Shown one piece after another: positions 27,048 to 35,973 of a stretch of DNA of 64,000 bases. Within the stretch, counting starts at the first letter, position 1. Each line of letters opens with the position of its first letter. Under the pieces are notes generated by a model. That model ran no database searches. It was not told the DNA's origin and worked only from the letters and a program-made list of their open reading frames with translations. The position numbers and the translations under genes were made by a program. The stretch comes from Pleomorphomonas koreensis DSM 23070. GTDB taxonomy: Bacteria > Pseudomonadota > Alphaproteobacteria > Rhizobiales > Pleomorphomonadaceae. Where the stretch lies: positions 1-64,000 of the forward strand of contig NZ_AULH01000009.1 in NCBI RefSeq assembly GCF_000425185.1. Reading direction: 5' to 3'.

Positions 27048-28499
27048 TCACAGACCGAAGATGGCCGGCCACCAGCCGAAGCCGACGAACAGGCTACCGG
27101 CGATGCCGGGCAAGAGCGGCAGCCAGCGCTTCGAGAGGTCAATCCCCTGCCTTTTCAGGATGCGGTCGCCGAGCCAGATGCTCCAGACGACGCCGATCAG
27201 GAACAGGCCGCCGCGGATAACGTGCACGCCCTCGATGCCGATGGCGGTGTCGCGCAGCGGGTTGAGCAACTCGGCGCCGAGACCGATGATCAGGCTCATC
27301 AGCGCCACCGGCGCATACTGGTAGCCAAGTTCGGTGAACACCTGACCGAAGCCGCCATCGGCGCCCAGCTTGCGGGCGATCATCGCGCCGACGGCGGTGA
27401 GGCAGGCGAGCACGACGGTGAGCACCGCCATGGTGCCGAGCATGAAGCCGACGATCATCAGGAAGTCGAGCCACAGGAAGGTTTCGGCGCGGGCCGGATG
27501 TACGCTCATCAGCCAGGACGGGCCGACGCGGGTGATCCAGTCGATGTGGTTCTGGATCGCCCAGACGCCGAGGCCCTGGCGCATCTGTTGGTATTGCGGC
27601 AGCACCAGCCACAGGAAGCCGCCGAGCGCCACGCCGGTGTCGAGGAACAGGAACCACGCCTCGGCCTTGTTGGCGCGATGGTCGCGGATCTCCTCGACCT
27701 CGACGCCGGGCCGCCGCAGTTCGAGACGCATGCTGCCGGCCGCCTTCGGATTGACGCAGCGGAAGCACTCGATGCAGTGGCGGCTCTCGCGCTTCCTCGG
27801 CAGGTCGATCATCGTCGGGCAGGCGCCGCGCTCGGTGTAGGCGTCGCCGCCACCCAGCAGCACCTTCGGCGCGAACTGCACGGCGCCCAGGCGGGAATAG
27901 AGGCCGAGCACGCGGCCGATCGGGCAGAGATGCCGGCACCAGACGCGCTTGTTGCGGCCGTAGAGGCCGCCGATGGCGATGGCCAGCAGCATGGTGCCGC
28001 CGAACAGGCCGGCCGCCGCTTCCGGATGGTCGCGCACGCCGAGCGTCTGGCCGTAGAGCGTCATGATGATGAAGCTGAGGGCGGGGGTGCCCTCCCACTT
28101 GATCCAGCCGGGAATGGCCCGTTGCAGGCCGTATTTGTTGGCAAGCTCGGAGGCGGCGCCCATCGGGCAGAGCGTGCCGCACCACAGGCGGCCGAGCACG
28201 ATCACCGACAGGAAAACCAGCGGGAACCAGATGCCCCAGAGCATGTAGCGCAGGAACAGCGTCGGGTTGGTGAGGATGCCGCTTTCGGCCGGCGGATCGG
28301 GCATGAGCAGGGGCAGGCCGATCACCACCAGGAAGACGACGAACATCAGCACCTGGATCCAGCCGAAATGTCGCCGCCAGCCGACGAACAGCGCCTCGAT
28401 GGTGCGGGTGAAGGCGCCCGGGGGCTGAACCTTCTCGATGTCGGCCAGGGATTTCACCGGGGTGCCAGCAAAGGCGTCGCCATGGACGAGCCTGTTCAT
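27048..28499 (-). CDS. ftrD: Membrane polyferredoxin of the Ftr iron system (FtrD, NosR/CcoG-like)
   Basis: About 483 residues with five or six membrane helices and cytoplasmic 4Fe-4S modules. Cysteine motifs are visible in LGRLWCGTLCPMGAASE, VWCRHLCPIGRVLGLYSRLG, GACPTMIDL and SRHCIECFRCVNPKA. In Brucella and Bordetella FtrD passes electrons across the membrane to the P19/cupredoxin partners during ferrous iron uptake. ATG 28499 has GGAGGG 7 bases upstream, which favours it over 28541. Unlike the usual ftrABCD order the gene is divergent from ftrABC here, sharing a 268-base control region. Confidence 0.88.
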   Translation of the reverse strand: MNRLVHGDAFAGTPVKSLADIEKVQPPGAFTRTIEALFVGWRRHFGWIQVLMFVVFLVVIGLPLLMPDPPAESGILTNPTLFLRYMLWGIWFPLVFLSVIVLGRLWCGTLCPMGAASELANKYGLQRAIPGWIKWEGTPALSFIIMTLYGQTLGVRDHPEAAAGLFGGTMLLAIAIGGLYGRNKRVWCRHLCPIGRVLGLYSRLGAVQFAPKVLLGGGDAYTERGACPTMIDLPRKRESRHCIECFRCVNPKAAGSMRLELRRPGVEVEEIRDHRANKAEAWFLFLDTGVALGGFLWLVLPQYQQMRQGLGVWAIQNHIDWITRVGPSWLMSVHPARAETFLWLDFLMIVGFMLGTMAVLTVVLACLTAVGAMIARKLGADGGFGQVFTELGYQYAPVALMSLIIGLGAELLNPLRDTAIGIEGVHVIRGGLFLIGVVWSIWLGDRILKRQGIDLSKRWLPLLPGIAGSLFVGFGWWPAIFGL

Positions 28500-28767
28500 G
28501 ATGTGTCCCTCCGACACCGATGTCACCAAGGCGCGATTCACCCGTCCGTGAAGGGCGCTAAAATGCTAACTGCTCGCAATTGCATCAGGACTGCAAGCTG
28601 GTGGTTTCCCGCATATAGCCCGCGCACGCCATGAGACTTCAGAAGAGATCTAAAGAATCATCATCTTGAATGATCCAACCTTCGGCCATCAGGAGTTTCC
28701 CCACGGTTGACGCGCCGTCGCAAACGAACCTACTCCTGACAATCATTTGCAAATAAGGGGCAACAGA
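28500..28767. promoter_or_regulatory. Divergent ftrD/ftrA control region
   Basis: A 17-base palindrome TTGCA-N7-TGCAA lies at 28580-28596, between the two divergent starts; it may bind a regulator. I could not match it to the Irr, RirA or Fur consensus with confidence. Confidence 0.4.
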
Positions 28768-29307
28768 ATGCGTATCTTGACCGGACTGGTCGCGGCTTCG
28801 GCCGCCCTCGGACTTGCGACGAGCGCCTGGGCGCTGGAGTATCCGATTGGCGAGCCGCAGTTCGGCGGCGGCATGGAAGTGGCCGCCGTCTACCTGCAGC
28901 CGATCGAGATGGAGCCGGCCGGCATGATGCTGGCCGCCGACAAGGCCGACATCCACCTCGAAGCCGACATCCACGCCACCAAGGACAACGTCAACGGCTT
29001 CGCCAACGGCGACTGGGTGCCCGATCTTCAGGTTAGCTACAAGCTGGTCAAGGACGGCAAGACCGTCGCCGAAGGCCCGGCCATGGCCATGGTCGCCTCC
29101 GACGGCCCGCACTACGGCGACAACATCAAGCTCGACGGTCCGGGCAACTACACGCTCACCTTCCGTATCGCGCCGCCGTCGGGCGAGGGCCACATGGCCT
29201 TCGGCCGCCACGTCGACAAGGAGACCGGCGTCGCCCCGTGGTTCGCGCCCTTCGAGACCAACTACGAGTTCACCTTCGCCGGCACGGGGAAGAAGGGTGG
29301 CTACTGA
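28768..29307 (+). CDS. ftrA: Periplasmic P19-type iron transport protein (FtrA)
   Basis: A 179-residue exported protein with signal peptide (RILTGLVAASAALGLATSAWA) and the P19/Tp34 fold, which binds copper and iron. Recognised are EYPIGEPQFGGGMEVAAVYLQPIEMEPAG, with its Met and Glu ligands, HLEADIHATKDNVNGFANGDWVPDLQVSYKLVK with His ligands, and GHMAFGRHVDKETGVAPWFAPF with more His. The start at 28768 follows AAGGGGCAACAGA. It is the first gene of ftrABC; the stop overlaps the ftrB start. Confidence 0.92.
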   Translation: MRILTGLVAASAALGLATSAWALEYPIGEPQFGGGMEVAAVYLQPIEMEPAGMMLAADKADIHLEADIHATKDNVNGFANGDWVPDLQVSYKLVKDGKTVAEGPAMAMVASDGPHYGDNIKLDGPGNYTLTFRIAPPSGEGHMAFGRHVDKETGVAPWFAPFETNYEFTFAGTGKKGGY

Positions 29308-29665
29308 GGCGCCCCGCACGACGCACCGGCGGCGGTTCTGCCAGGCCGCCGGCTGCCTGCTCGTGGTCCTCGCGGCGGCGGGTCCCGCCGCCGCCGAGGA
29401 CGATCCGGTCTTCCGCATCGAGTTCAACGACGGCACGGTGACGCCGAGCCGCATCGAGGTGCCGGCCGACACCCGCTTCGAGTTGCAGCTCGTCAACCTC
29501 GGCAAGACGCCGGCCGAGTTCGAGAGCGTGCCGCTGCGCAAGGAAAAGGTGATCGGGCCGGGCGTCACCACCTCCATGGTGATCAAGTACCTCGATCCGG
29601 GCGAATACTCCTTCTTCGACGACTTCCACCCGGAAGCGCCGCCCGCCGTGCTGATCGCCAAGTGA
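29297..29665 (+). CDS. ftrB: Periplasmic cupredoxin-like protein (FtrB)
   Basis: A 122-residue protein starting at GTG 29297, eleven bases inside ftrA. A twin-arginine-like N-terminus (HRRRFCQAAGCLLVVLAAAGPAAA) directs export. The mature part is a cupredoxin_1 fold (FRIEFNDGTVTPSRIEVPADTRFELQLVNLGKTPAEFES, YSFFDDFHPEAPPAVLIAK). In the FtrABCD system it is thought to oxidise ferrous iron delivered by FtrA before uptake by FtrC. Confidence 0.88.
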   Translation: MATEAPRTTHRRRFCQAAGCLLVVLAAAGPAAAEDDPVFRIEFNDGTVTPSRIEVPADTRFELQLVNLGKTPAEFESVPLRKEKVIGPGVTTSMVIKYLDPGEYSFFDDFHPEAPPAVLIAK

Positions 29666-29703
29666 GCGACCGGTGCTGACGGGTCAAGACGAGGTCTGAT
29701 GCA

Positions 29704-30537
29704 ATGTTCGGCTCCATAGCCTTCGTGGTCTGGCGCGAGAGCGTCGAGGCGCTGCTGGTGATCGGCATCCTCGACGCCTGGCTCAGGGCCGAAACGCGCG
29801 ACACCGGCCGCGCCCGCCTCTATCTGTGGGGCGGCGTCGCCGCCGGCCTCGCCTTCGCCGGCGTTCTGGCCGCCCTGCTGGTCGGGCTCGGCGACGCCAT
29901 CTCCGAGGAGGCGCAACTCGCCTACACGACGACCGTGGTGCTGATCGCCGCCGCGCTGATCCTCCAGATGGTATTCTGGATGCGCAAGCACGGCCGCTCG
30001 ATGAAGCGCGACCTCGAAACGCAGCTGGCGGTCGCCGTCACCCGCCAGTCGTGGTGGGGCGTCTTCGTGCTGGCGCTGGTCGCCGTCGCCCGCGAGGGCA
30101 GCGAGACGGTGATCTTCCTCTACGGCATCCTGTCGTCGGGCGCCGCCGGCAGTCTGGTGTCGGGTGTCGGCGCCGGCCTGTTCGGCTTCGCGCTGGCGCT
30201 TCTGAGCTACGGCCTGTTGCAGGCCGGCAGCCGCGTGCTGTCCTGGCGGTTGTTCTTCCGCATCACCGAGGTGATGCTGTTGTTCCTTGCCTGCGCGCTG
30301 CTGATGACCGGCATCGACGGCCTGATCGATCTCGAGATCCTGCCGCGCCTGTCGCGCCGCCTCTGGGACAGCGGCTGGCTGCTCTCCGACGGCAACGCGA
30401 CCGGCGGCTTCATCTCGGCGCTGACCGGCTACCGGGCGACGCCCAACCTGATGGAGCTGATCGCTTTCGCCGGCTACTGGGCCGTGGTGCTGTTGCTGAT
30501 CTACCGCCCGCGGCGGCAGGTGACCGCCGCCGCCTGA
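29704..30537 (+). CDS. ftrC: FTR1-family high-affinity iron permease (FtrC)
   Basis: A 277-residue membrane permease with seven helices. The two iron-binding REXXE-type motifs of the FTR1 family are visible: VWRESVEALLVIGIL near the N-terminus and AREGSETVIFLYGILSSG in the fourth helix. It moves ferric iron through the inner membrane. It lies 38 bases after ftrB in the same operon and is followed by a strong terminator. Confidence 0.93.
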   Translation: MFGSIAFVVWRESVEALLVIGILDAWLRAETRDTGRARLYLWGGVAAGLAFAGVLAALLVGLGDAISEEAQLAYTTTVVLIAAALILQMVFWMRKHGRSMKRDLETQLAVAVTRQSWWGVFVLALVAVAREGSETVIFLYGILSSGAAGSLVSGVGAGLFGFALALLSYGLLQAGSRVLSWRLFFRITEVMLLFLACALLMTGIDGLIDLEILPRLSRRLWDSGWLLSDGNATGGFISALTGYRATPNLMELIAFAGYWAVVLLLIYRPRRQVTAAA

Positions 30538-30561
30538 TCTGACGGTCCAGGCATTGTCTCC

Positions 30562-30599
30562 GGCCCCGGCGCCTTCTCGTGGAAGCGCCGGGGCCGTTT
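30562..30599 (+). terminator. Terminator of ftrABC (probably bidirectional)
   Basis: Perfect 11-base arms GGCCCCGGCGC / GCGCCGGGGCC with a 12-base loop, followed by GTTTG. It lies between the convergent ftrC and chemoreceptor stops. Confidence 0.75.
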
Positions 30600-30602
30600 G
30601 CG

Positions 30603-32051
30603 TTAGCCGTCCGCCAGCTTGTGCAGGAACGAGCCGACCTTGTCGGCGAGTTGCATCGTGGCGGAGTTGACCTTGACGGCGATGCTCTCGACGTCGCGGG
30701 CGGCACCATCGGTCTGGCGCGACTGCACGGCCAGCGAGGCGACGGCCGCCGCCGTTTCGCTGGCCACCGCCCGCTGCTCCTCGGTGGCGCCGGCCACCGC
30801 GGCCGACAACTCGGCGATGCTGCGCAGTCCGGCCAGCACCTCGTCGACGCTTTCGACGGTCATCCGCGTGCCGTCGGTGATGTCGGCGATGCGCTGCGAG
30901 ATCGACAGCGTCGCCTTGCTGGTCTGGTCGGACAGCGCCTTCACCTCGGCGGCGACCACGGCGAAGCCCTTGCCGACCTCGCCGGCCCGCGCCGCCTCGA
31001 TGGTGGCGTTGAGGGCCAAGAGCTTGGTCTGTTCGGCGATGCTGGTGATCAGGTTGACCACCTCGGCGATGCCGCGCACCGCCTGATCGAGCTGCGCCAG
31101 CTTGTCCTGCGTGCCGCTGGCGGCGGCGCTGACCCGCGATGCGAGATCGGCGGATTCGGCGACGCGCTGCGCCACCTCGCCGAGGGCGGCCGACTGCTCC
31201 TCGGTGGCGGCTGCCATGGTGCCGGACAGCGCCACCGTCTCGGCGGCATTGGCCTTGAGCTGGGTGCTGGCGGCGGAAACCTGCACGCCGACCTCCTTCA
31301 TGGTGGCGACGGCCTCGTCGATGCCGGTGACCATGGCCACCCGGTCGCTGACGATCGCCCAGGTCAGGAGCGGCTGGCCGGCCACGATGGAGGCGTTGAG
31401 GTCAAGCGTCTCCGGGCCGATGCTGATCTCCGTCCGGTGGCGGCGGTTGCCGAGCGTCGACAGCAGATGATGCTGGTGCTGCGGCGCCTTGTGGAAGATG
31501 TCGATACTGGTGCCGACCAGCTGGTCGGCCTTCACCGGCAGGTACTGCTCGACGCGGCGGATGGTCTCGACCCCGGTCTGGTTGACGTAGTCGATGACAT
31601 AAGTGGCGGGGTTGCAGGTCATGATGGCGATCGGCAACTGGTCGAGGACGCCGAGCAGCCGCGCCGCCCGCTCCTCGGCCGCCCGCCGCGACACCACCTC
31701 GGTCGCCACCTTGACGACGCCGGTCACCTCGCCGGCCGTGCTGCGGATGGGGCTGTAGGTGGCTTGCAGGCAGATCACCCGCCCCGATTTGGTCCTCCGC
31801 TCGAACTCGCCGGCCTGCGCCTCGCCGCGCTGGAGCGCCGCCCAGAAGGCGGCGTAGGCGGGGCCGTCCGCCTCGCCGTCCGGCATGAAAACACGGTGGT
31901 GCTTGCCGCGGATCTCGGCCAGCTCGTAGCCCATGGTCTTCAGGAAGATCGGATTGGCATGGACCACCGTACCGTCCCGATCGAAGCGGATCACCGCCTG
32001 GGAAGCGCTGATTGCCGCCAGTTGCTCGTCGGGCCGTGAGAAATGAAACAT
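30603..32051 (-). CDS. Soluble PAS-containing methyl-accepting chemotaxis protein
   Basis: A 482-residue cytoplasmic chemoreceptor without membrane helices. A first PAS domain (residues about 10-130: [37 protein letters not shown]) resembles the heme- or flavin-binding Aer/energy-sensor type. A second, PAS-like region (about 135-245) has [29 protein letters not shown]. The signalling domain contains the hairpin tip region [62 protein letters not shown] precedes ATG 32051. It probably senses redox state or oxygen, perhaps for iron-driven behaviour given its neighbour, but context is the only hint. Confidence 0.9.
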   Translation of the reverse strand: MFHFSRPDEQLAAISASQAVIRFDRDGTVVHANPIFLKTMGYELAEIRGKHHRVFMPDGEADGPAYAAFWAALQRGEAQAGEFERRTKSGRVICLQATYSPIRSTAGEVTGVVKVATEVVSRRAAEERAARLLGVLDQLPIAIMTCNPATYVIDYVNQTGVETIRRVEQYLPVKADQLVGTSIDIFHKAPQHQHHLLSTLGNRRHRTEISIGPETLDLNASIVAGQPLLTWAIVSDRVAMVTGIDEAVATMKEVGVQVSAASTQLKANAAETVALSGTMAAATEEQSAALGEVAQRVAESADLASRVSAAASGTQDKLAQLDQAVRGIAEVVNLITSIAEQTKLLALNATIEAARAGEVGKGFAVVAAEVKALSDQTSKATLSISQRIADITDGTRMTVESVDEVLAGLRSIAELSAAVAGATEEQRAVASETAAAVASLAVQSRQTDGAARDVESIAVKVNSATMQLADKVGSFLHKLADG

Positions 32052-32116
32052 CGCTTGCTCCTCGATCGATGGGTAGTCGAAAGATGTAGGCTTGGTGCTT
32101 GAGTGGCTGATGGTTT

Positions 32117-34456
32117 CTAGGTTTTGCCGACGGTGCCGGTGGACGCCTGGGGCGTCGATCCGACGCTGTTCGGCGAACCGAACAGGAAGCCCTGGGCGCC
32201 GGGGCACCCCTCCTCGACGACGAGGCGCCATTGCGCTTCGGTCTCGATCCCCTCGGCGACCACCGACAGGTTGAGGCTGCGGCCGAGGCCGACGATGGCC
32301 CGGACGATCGATCGCGCCGCCTCGTCGCTTTCGAGGGCGCCGATGAAGCTGCGGTCGATCTTGATCTTGTCGAAGGGGAAGCTCTGCAGGCTGTTGAGCG
32401 AGGAATAGCCGGTGCCGAAATCGTCCATGACGATGCTGACGCCCAGCGTCTTCAACTGGCGGAAGATCGCCAGCACGTCGGCGCTGTTGCGCATCAGCGC
32501 CACCTCCGTCACCTCGAGTTCCAGGCGGTGCGGCGGCAGTCCGGCCTGGCGGAGGCAGTTCTCGACCGTTCTCGCGAGGTTGGGCAGCTGGAATTGCACC
32601 GGCGACATGTTCACCGCCAGCGTCAGCGGCTCGGGCCAGCCCGCCGCATCGCGGCAGGCGGTGGCGAGCACCCATTCGCCGAGCTGGACGATGCTGCCGC
32701 TTTCCTCGGCCACCGGGATGAACTCCGACGGCGGCACGTCGCCGAGGTCGGGGTGCCGCCAGCGCAGCAGCGCTTCGTAGCCGACCACCCCGCCGGTATC
32801 GCTCGCCACCATCGGCTGGTAGGCGATCGACATCTGGTGCCGCTGCACGGCGAGCCGCAGATCGTGCTCCATCTGGCGGCGGGCGCGCACCTCGCGGTCC
32901 ATGAACGGCGCGAAGAAGCAGACGTTGCCCCGCCCCGTCTGCTTGGCGCGATAGAGGGCGATGTCGGCGTGGTGCTTCAGCACCTCCCCGTCGCGGGCGT
33001 CGGCCGGGAACACCGCGACGCCGATCGACACGCCGACGGCCATCGGGTTGCGGGCCATGTCCATCTCGCGGTCGAAGTCTTCCAGCAGTCTGAGCGCCAG
33101 CGTCTCGGCCTCGGCGTGCGAGGCGATGCCGTCCTGAAGGATCAGGAACTCGTCGCCGCCGACGCGGGCGATGGTGTCGGCGGTTCGTACCGAGGCGCGC
33201 AGCATGTCGGCGACGCGACAGAGGATTTCGTCGCCCTTGGCGTGGCCGAAGATATCGTTGACAGCCTTGAAGCGATCGAGGTCGAGCGCCAGCACCGACA
33301 CGGCGAGACCGGCGGCGCGTGCCTTGGCCAGCGCCTCGGCGAGGCGCTCGTCGAACAGATGGCGGTTGGGCAGCCCGGTCAGGCTGTCGTGGCGGGCCAT
33401 GTGGGCGATCTGCCGCTCGGCTTCCCGCCGGTCGCTCAGGTCGCGCAGCGAAACGACCGTCGAGAGATGGCCATGAAACTCGACGCTGCGGGCCGATGCC
33501 TCGACGATGCGCAGCTGGCCATCGGCCCGCCAGATGCCGGTCTCGAAACTCTCGCCGCCGAGCCGCTGCTCGCCGCCTTCGAGCGTTAGCAAACTGTCGA
33601 GCGGCTTGCCGATCAGCTCGCCGGCGCGGCGGCCGCTCATGTCGCAGATCGCCCGGTTGACCTGGACGATGCGGCCATCGCGCACCACCATGACGCCGTC
33701 GAAGGCGGCATCGATCAGTCCCTTGAGGTCAGTGACGTAGCGATCGAGCACCACGGCGAGGGCGGCGGCGCAGACGAGCAGCACGGTGGCGCTGGCCACC
33801 GCCGCGATTAGCCATTCGCGATGCAGGTCGCCGCCGGCGAAGGCGATCGTCGGGTCGGGCGCAAGTTCGATCGCGCTCATGCCGGTGAAGTGCAGCGCAA
33901 CGATGCCGAGCGCCGTCAGCAGCGCCGGAATGACGATCTGTCGGGCTCCGGCAAGACGCTGCCGCACCACCATCGCCGCCACGAAGAAGACGGTGGCAGT
34001 CAGCACGCCGGCCGCATAGAGCGGTATGTCGTAGCTCAGGCGGGCCGCGATATCGATGGCCGCCATGCCGGTGATGTGCATCCAGACGGCGCCGAAAGTC
34101 ATCAGCAAGCCGAGCGTCGCCGCCGCCCGGACACCGCTTCGGAAGAACAGCGACGACAACGCCACCCACCAGCAGAGCACGATGAAGGTGACCGACAGCA
34201 CGGTTGGCCACAGGGAGAAGCCGATCGGCGGCGCGCTCTGGTAGGCGAGCATGGCGACGAAGTGCGTCGACCAGACACCGACGCCGCCGGCCAGCGCGGC
34301 GAGCGCCAGCCACATCTCGCGGTGGTTCGGCCGGCACTCGCCGGCCCGCCGCAGCAACAGGAAAAAGGTGAAGCAGCCCAGCAGGCAGATGCCCGTCGCA
34401 AGTGCGACGAGGAGGTGGTCGTGCTGGTTCTGTATGCAGGCGATGACCCGAAACAC
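32117..34456 (-). CDS. MHYT-PAS-GGDEF-EAL cyclic-di-GMP enzyme
   Basis: A 779-residue inner-membrane protein. The seven-helix MHYT sensor (residues 1-235) has the three metal-binding repeats as [17 protein letters not shown] and ALHFTGMSA, thought to bind copper and sense O2, CO or NO. A PAS domain (about 245-355), a diguanylate cyclase domain with intact [10 protein letters not shown] (near 435), and a phosphodiesterase domain with [20 protein letters not shown] and VVAEGIE follow. Both active sites look intact, so the net effect on c-di-GMP cannot be told. It is transcribed away from the stress genes; no EcfG promoter is visible. Confidence 0.92.
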   Translation of the reverse strand: MFRVIACIQNQHDHLLVALATGICLLGCFTFFLLLRRAGECRPNHREMWLALAALAGGVGVWSTHFVAMLAYQSAPPIGFSLWPTVLSVTFIVLCWWVALSSLFFRSGVRAAATLGLLMTFGAVWMHITGMAAIDIAARLSYDIPLYAAGVLTATVFFVAAMVVRQRLAGARQIVIPALLTALGIVALHFTGMSAIELAPDPTIAFAGGDLHREWLIAAVASATVLLVCAAALAVVLDRYVTDLKGLIDAAFDGVMVVRDGRIVQVNRAICDMSGRRAGELIGKPLDSLLTLEGGEQRLGGESFETGIWRADGQLRIVEASARSVEFHGHLSTVVSLRDLSDRREAERQIAHMARHDSLTGLPNRHLFDERLAEALAKARAAGLAVSVLALDLDRFKAVNDIFGHAKGDEILCRVADMLRASVRTADTIARVGGDEFLILQDGIASHAEAETLALRLLEDFDREMDMARNPMAVGVSIGVAVFPADARDGEVLKHHADIALYRAKQTGRGNVCFFAPFMDREVRARRQMEHDLRLAVQRHQMSIAYQPMVASDTGGVVGYEALLRWRHPDLGDVPPSEFIPVAEESGSIVQLGEWVLATACRDAAGWPEPLTLAVNMSPVQFQLPNLARTVENCLRQAGLPPHRLELEVTEVALMRNSADVLAIFRQLKTLGVSIVMDDFGTGYSSLNSLQSFPFDKIKIDRSFIGALESDEAARSIVRAIVGLGRSLNLSVVAEGIETEAQWRLVVEEGCPGAQGFLFGSPNSVGSTPQASTGTVGKT

Positions 34457-34780
34457 GGTCTCACTCCCAGGTAAGCATTACTAGGGATATCCAACCAATG
34501 ATTACATAATTTCCTTATCAAGGGCTGAACCAATCACAGATAGTCACATAGAGGTTGTATTCCGGAACGGGTTGCGAGATAAATTGTCACAGTTGCTGAT
34601 TGTATTGCTGTCCCAATCTCGTGGATGTCCGGCCAGGACCGCGGCAACGATTATTTCCCGGCTGCGGGAACCTCCGGCCGCGCCGGCACGTTACCCACTC
34701 GAAGATCGGATCCGCCGACCTTCGCAAGTCCGCGCCGGGTGTCCGTTTTTCCGGACCAGCGCCCAAACCAGGGAGACGTC
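34457..34780. other. Intergenic region with stress promoter
   Basis: A 324-base region between the divergent cyclic-di-GMP gene and the first small stress gene. It is AT-rich at 34470-34570. The plus-strand EcfG-type promoter at 34667-34692 is the only clear signal. Confidence 0.5.
34667..34692 (+). promoter_or_regulatory. EcfG-type promoter (GGAAC-N17-CGTT)
   Basis: GGAAC (34667-34671), 17 bases, CGTT (34689-34692), exact consensus. It would drive the 48-residue gene at 34781 with a leader of about 80 bases. Confidence 0.75.
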
Positions 34781-34927
34781 ATGAACCGTCAGATTCTCGT
34801 TGCCGTCGTCGTTCTGTTGGCCGTCGGCGTCGGCGTGCTCGGCTACCAGCTCTACGAAGAGAAGAAGCAGCCGGACGGCGTCGAGATAAAGATCGGTGAA
34901 AACGGCGTGTCGGTCGAAGGAAAGTAG
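34781..34927 (+). CDS. Small single-helix membrane protein (48 aa)
   Basis: A tiny protein: one N-terminal helix (ILVAVVVLLAVGVGVLGYQLY), then a short polar tail (EEKKQPDGVEIKIGENGVSVEGK). Such proteins are common in Hyphomicrobiales but unnamed. GGGAGACGTC precedes ATG 34781. The helix reads as an uncleaved anchor with a periplasmic tail. Its exact stress promoter places it in the EcfG regulon. Confidence 0.75.
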   Translation: MNRQILVAVVVLLAVGVGVLGYQLYEEKKQPDGVEIKIGENGVSVEGK

Positions 34928-35025
34928 CGGGCGGCAGGCGCCGCCGCACCTCGCCGGTCCCTCTCCGCCATCGGCAACGGCCATCCGACCTCCCGGTTCG
35001 GCCGATGCAGAATGAGGATCAAGCC

Positions 35026-35244
35026 ATGAGCACCCTTGCCCTTGTCGAGCAGTCCGTTCTTCCACATCTTTCCGCGTCGACCGCTCCCGAGGCGACGGCT
35101 TTCGTCGCCCACCTCCTGGCGCTGGCGCCGATGGCGGCCGCGGTCGTCCTGCTGGTCGCCGCTCTGTCGGCCGGCGCCCGCCGCGTGCCGGCGGCGCAGA
35201 TCGTGCCCCGCAAGGTGGTACGCGGCCGGAAGATCGGCGGATGA
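35026..35244 (+). CDS. Small membrane protein (72 aa), unknown
   Basis: A short protein with one hydrophobic segment (VAHLLALAPMAAAVVLLVAALSAG) and a basic tail (ARRVPAAQIVPRKVVRGRKIGG). GAGGATCAAGCC precedes ATG 35026. It lies 98 bases after the 48-residue gene and is probably on the same stress transcript; a good terminator follows at 35274. No family is recognised. Confidence 0.6.
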   Translation: MSTLALVEQSVLPHLSASTAPEATAFVAHLLALAPMAAAVVLLVAALSAGARRVPAAQIVPRKVVRGRKIGG

Positions 35245-35273
35245 CGCCTGTTTCGATGTCGTCCCGTGCCTTG

Positions 35274-35299
35274 GCCCGGCTCTCCTGGAGCCGGGCTTT
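35274..35299 (+). terminator. Terminator after the small stress genes
   Basis: Nine-base arms GCCCGGCTC / GAGCCGGGC with a five-base loop, then TTT. It ends the transcript of the 48- and 72-residue genes. Confidence 0.75.
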
Positions 35300-35341
35300 G
35301 GCATTTCGGACCGGGCAAACAAGGCGAGCGACTAACCGGAT

Positions 35342-35377
35342 ATGAAAACCGCCGGCCCTCCTGGTGAGGACCGGCGG
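35342..35377 (-). terminator. Terminator of the 24-residue gene
   Basis: ACCGCCGG-C-CCTC pairs with GAGG-A-CCGGCGGT with one mismatch. On the minus strand the stem is followed by TTTTC. It lies about 45 bases past the stop of the minus-strand tiny gene. Confidence 0.6.
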
Positions 35378-35418
35378 TTGGGGAGAAGGGGCGGCAGCCT
35401 CGATCGCCGGCTTCTGCC

Positions 35419-35493
35419 TCAGCGGTAGAGGAGGGCGATCAGGATGATGATCGGGATGGGAACGCCGAGAAACCAGAGAAGGATGCTTCGCAT
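35419..35493 (-). CDS. 24-residue hydrophobic membrane peptide
   Basis: A very short gene, ATG 35493 to TGA 35421-35419, encoding a single-helix peptide beginning MRSILLWFLG and ending IALLYR. The core PIPIIILIALL, with two prolines followed by an Ile/Leu run, resembles tiny membrane peptides I know from other alphaproteobacteria. GGAG lies about ten bases before the ATG. The gene has its own exact EcfG-type promoter (35609-35634) and terminator, which argue that it is real in spite of its length. Confidence 0.65.
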   Translation of the reverse strand: MRSILLWFLGVPIPIIILIALLYR

Positions 35494-35608
35494 GATGCCT
35501 GCTCTCCATGACTGGGGCTGATCGGAATGACCGGCGAATAAGCCTCTCCGCCGTGTCGACAGCACCGGCGGCGAAGTCTGCTCTCCTCCATCCGGGCTTC
35601 GGAGATGA

Positions 35609-35634
35609 AACGCAGCATCGCCCCATCCGGTTCC
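35609..35634 (-). promoter_or_regulatory. EcfG-type promoter (GGAAC-N17-CGTT)
   Basis: On the minus strand GGAAC (35634-35630), 17 bases, CGTT (35612-35609), exact. It points to the 24-residue gene at 35493 with a leader of about 110 bases. Confidence 0.7.
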
Positions 35635-35681
35635 GAATGGTTAATGCATGTGGATATTGATGGAAGCAGAGGATTCGTTTC

Positions 35682-35706
35682 GGAACCGTCCGGGCAATGC
35701 GGCGTT
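35682..35706 (+). promoter_or_regulatory. EcfG-type promoter (GGAAC-N16-CGTT)
   Basis: GGAAC (35682-35686), 16 bases, CGTT (35703-35706), exact. It is divergent from the promoter at 35609-35634 and lies about 37 bases ahead of the DUF1328 ATG. Confidence 0.8.
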
Positions 35707-35742
35707 GTCAGCCGGAAAGCAAAGTGAATTGGAGTTTTCGCC

Positions 35743-35904
35743 ATGCTTTATTGGTCACTTATCTTTCTTGTCGTCGCGCTTATTGCCGCCGTTTTTGGCT
35801 TTTCCGGCATCGCCGCTGCCTCGGCCGGCATCGCGCGGGTGCTGTTCGGCCTGTTCCTGATCCTGTTTGTGGTAAGCTTCCTCTTCCAGTTGCTGCACGC
35901 CTGA
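35743..35904 (+). CDS. DUF1328 (YtjA-family) small membrane protein
   Basis: A 53-residue protein with two hydrophobic segments ([27 protein letters not shown] and [18 protein letters not shown]). The sequence [20 protein letters not shown] and the [15 protein letters not shown] middle are characteristic of DUF1328, a family often induced by stress. GGAG lies eight bases before ATG 35743. The exact EcfG promoter upstream makes it a regulon member. Confidence 0.9.
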   Translation: MLYWSLIFLVVALIAAVFGFSGIAAASAGIARVLFGLFLILFVVSFLFQLLHA

Positions 35905-35973
35905 CGGCGTCGCTGCTCTTGAAGGAACGAAGCAAAAGATGAAACTTGCAGTTTCCCGGTTCGCAGGCAGAGT

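Noticed and set aside
28560-28700. Possible Fur, Irr or RirA box upstream of ftrA/ftrD
   Set aside because: TTGCA-N7-TGCAA and ATCAT-N8-ATGAT inverted repeats exist, but neither fits a known iron-box consensus well enough.
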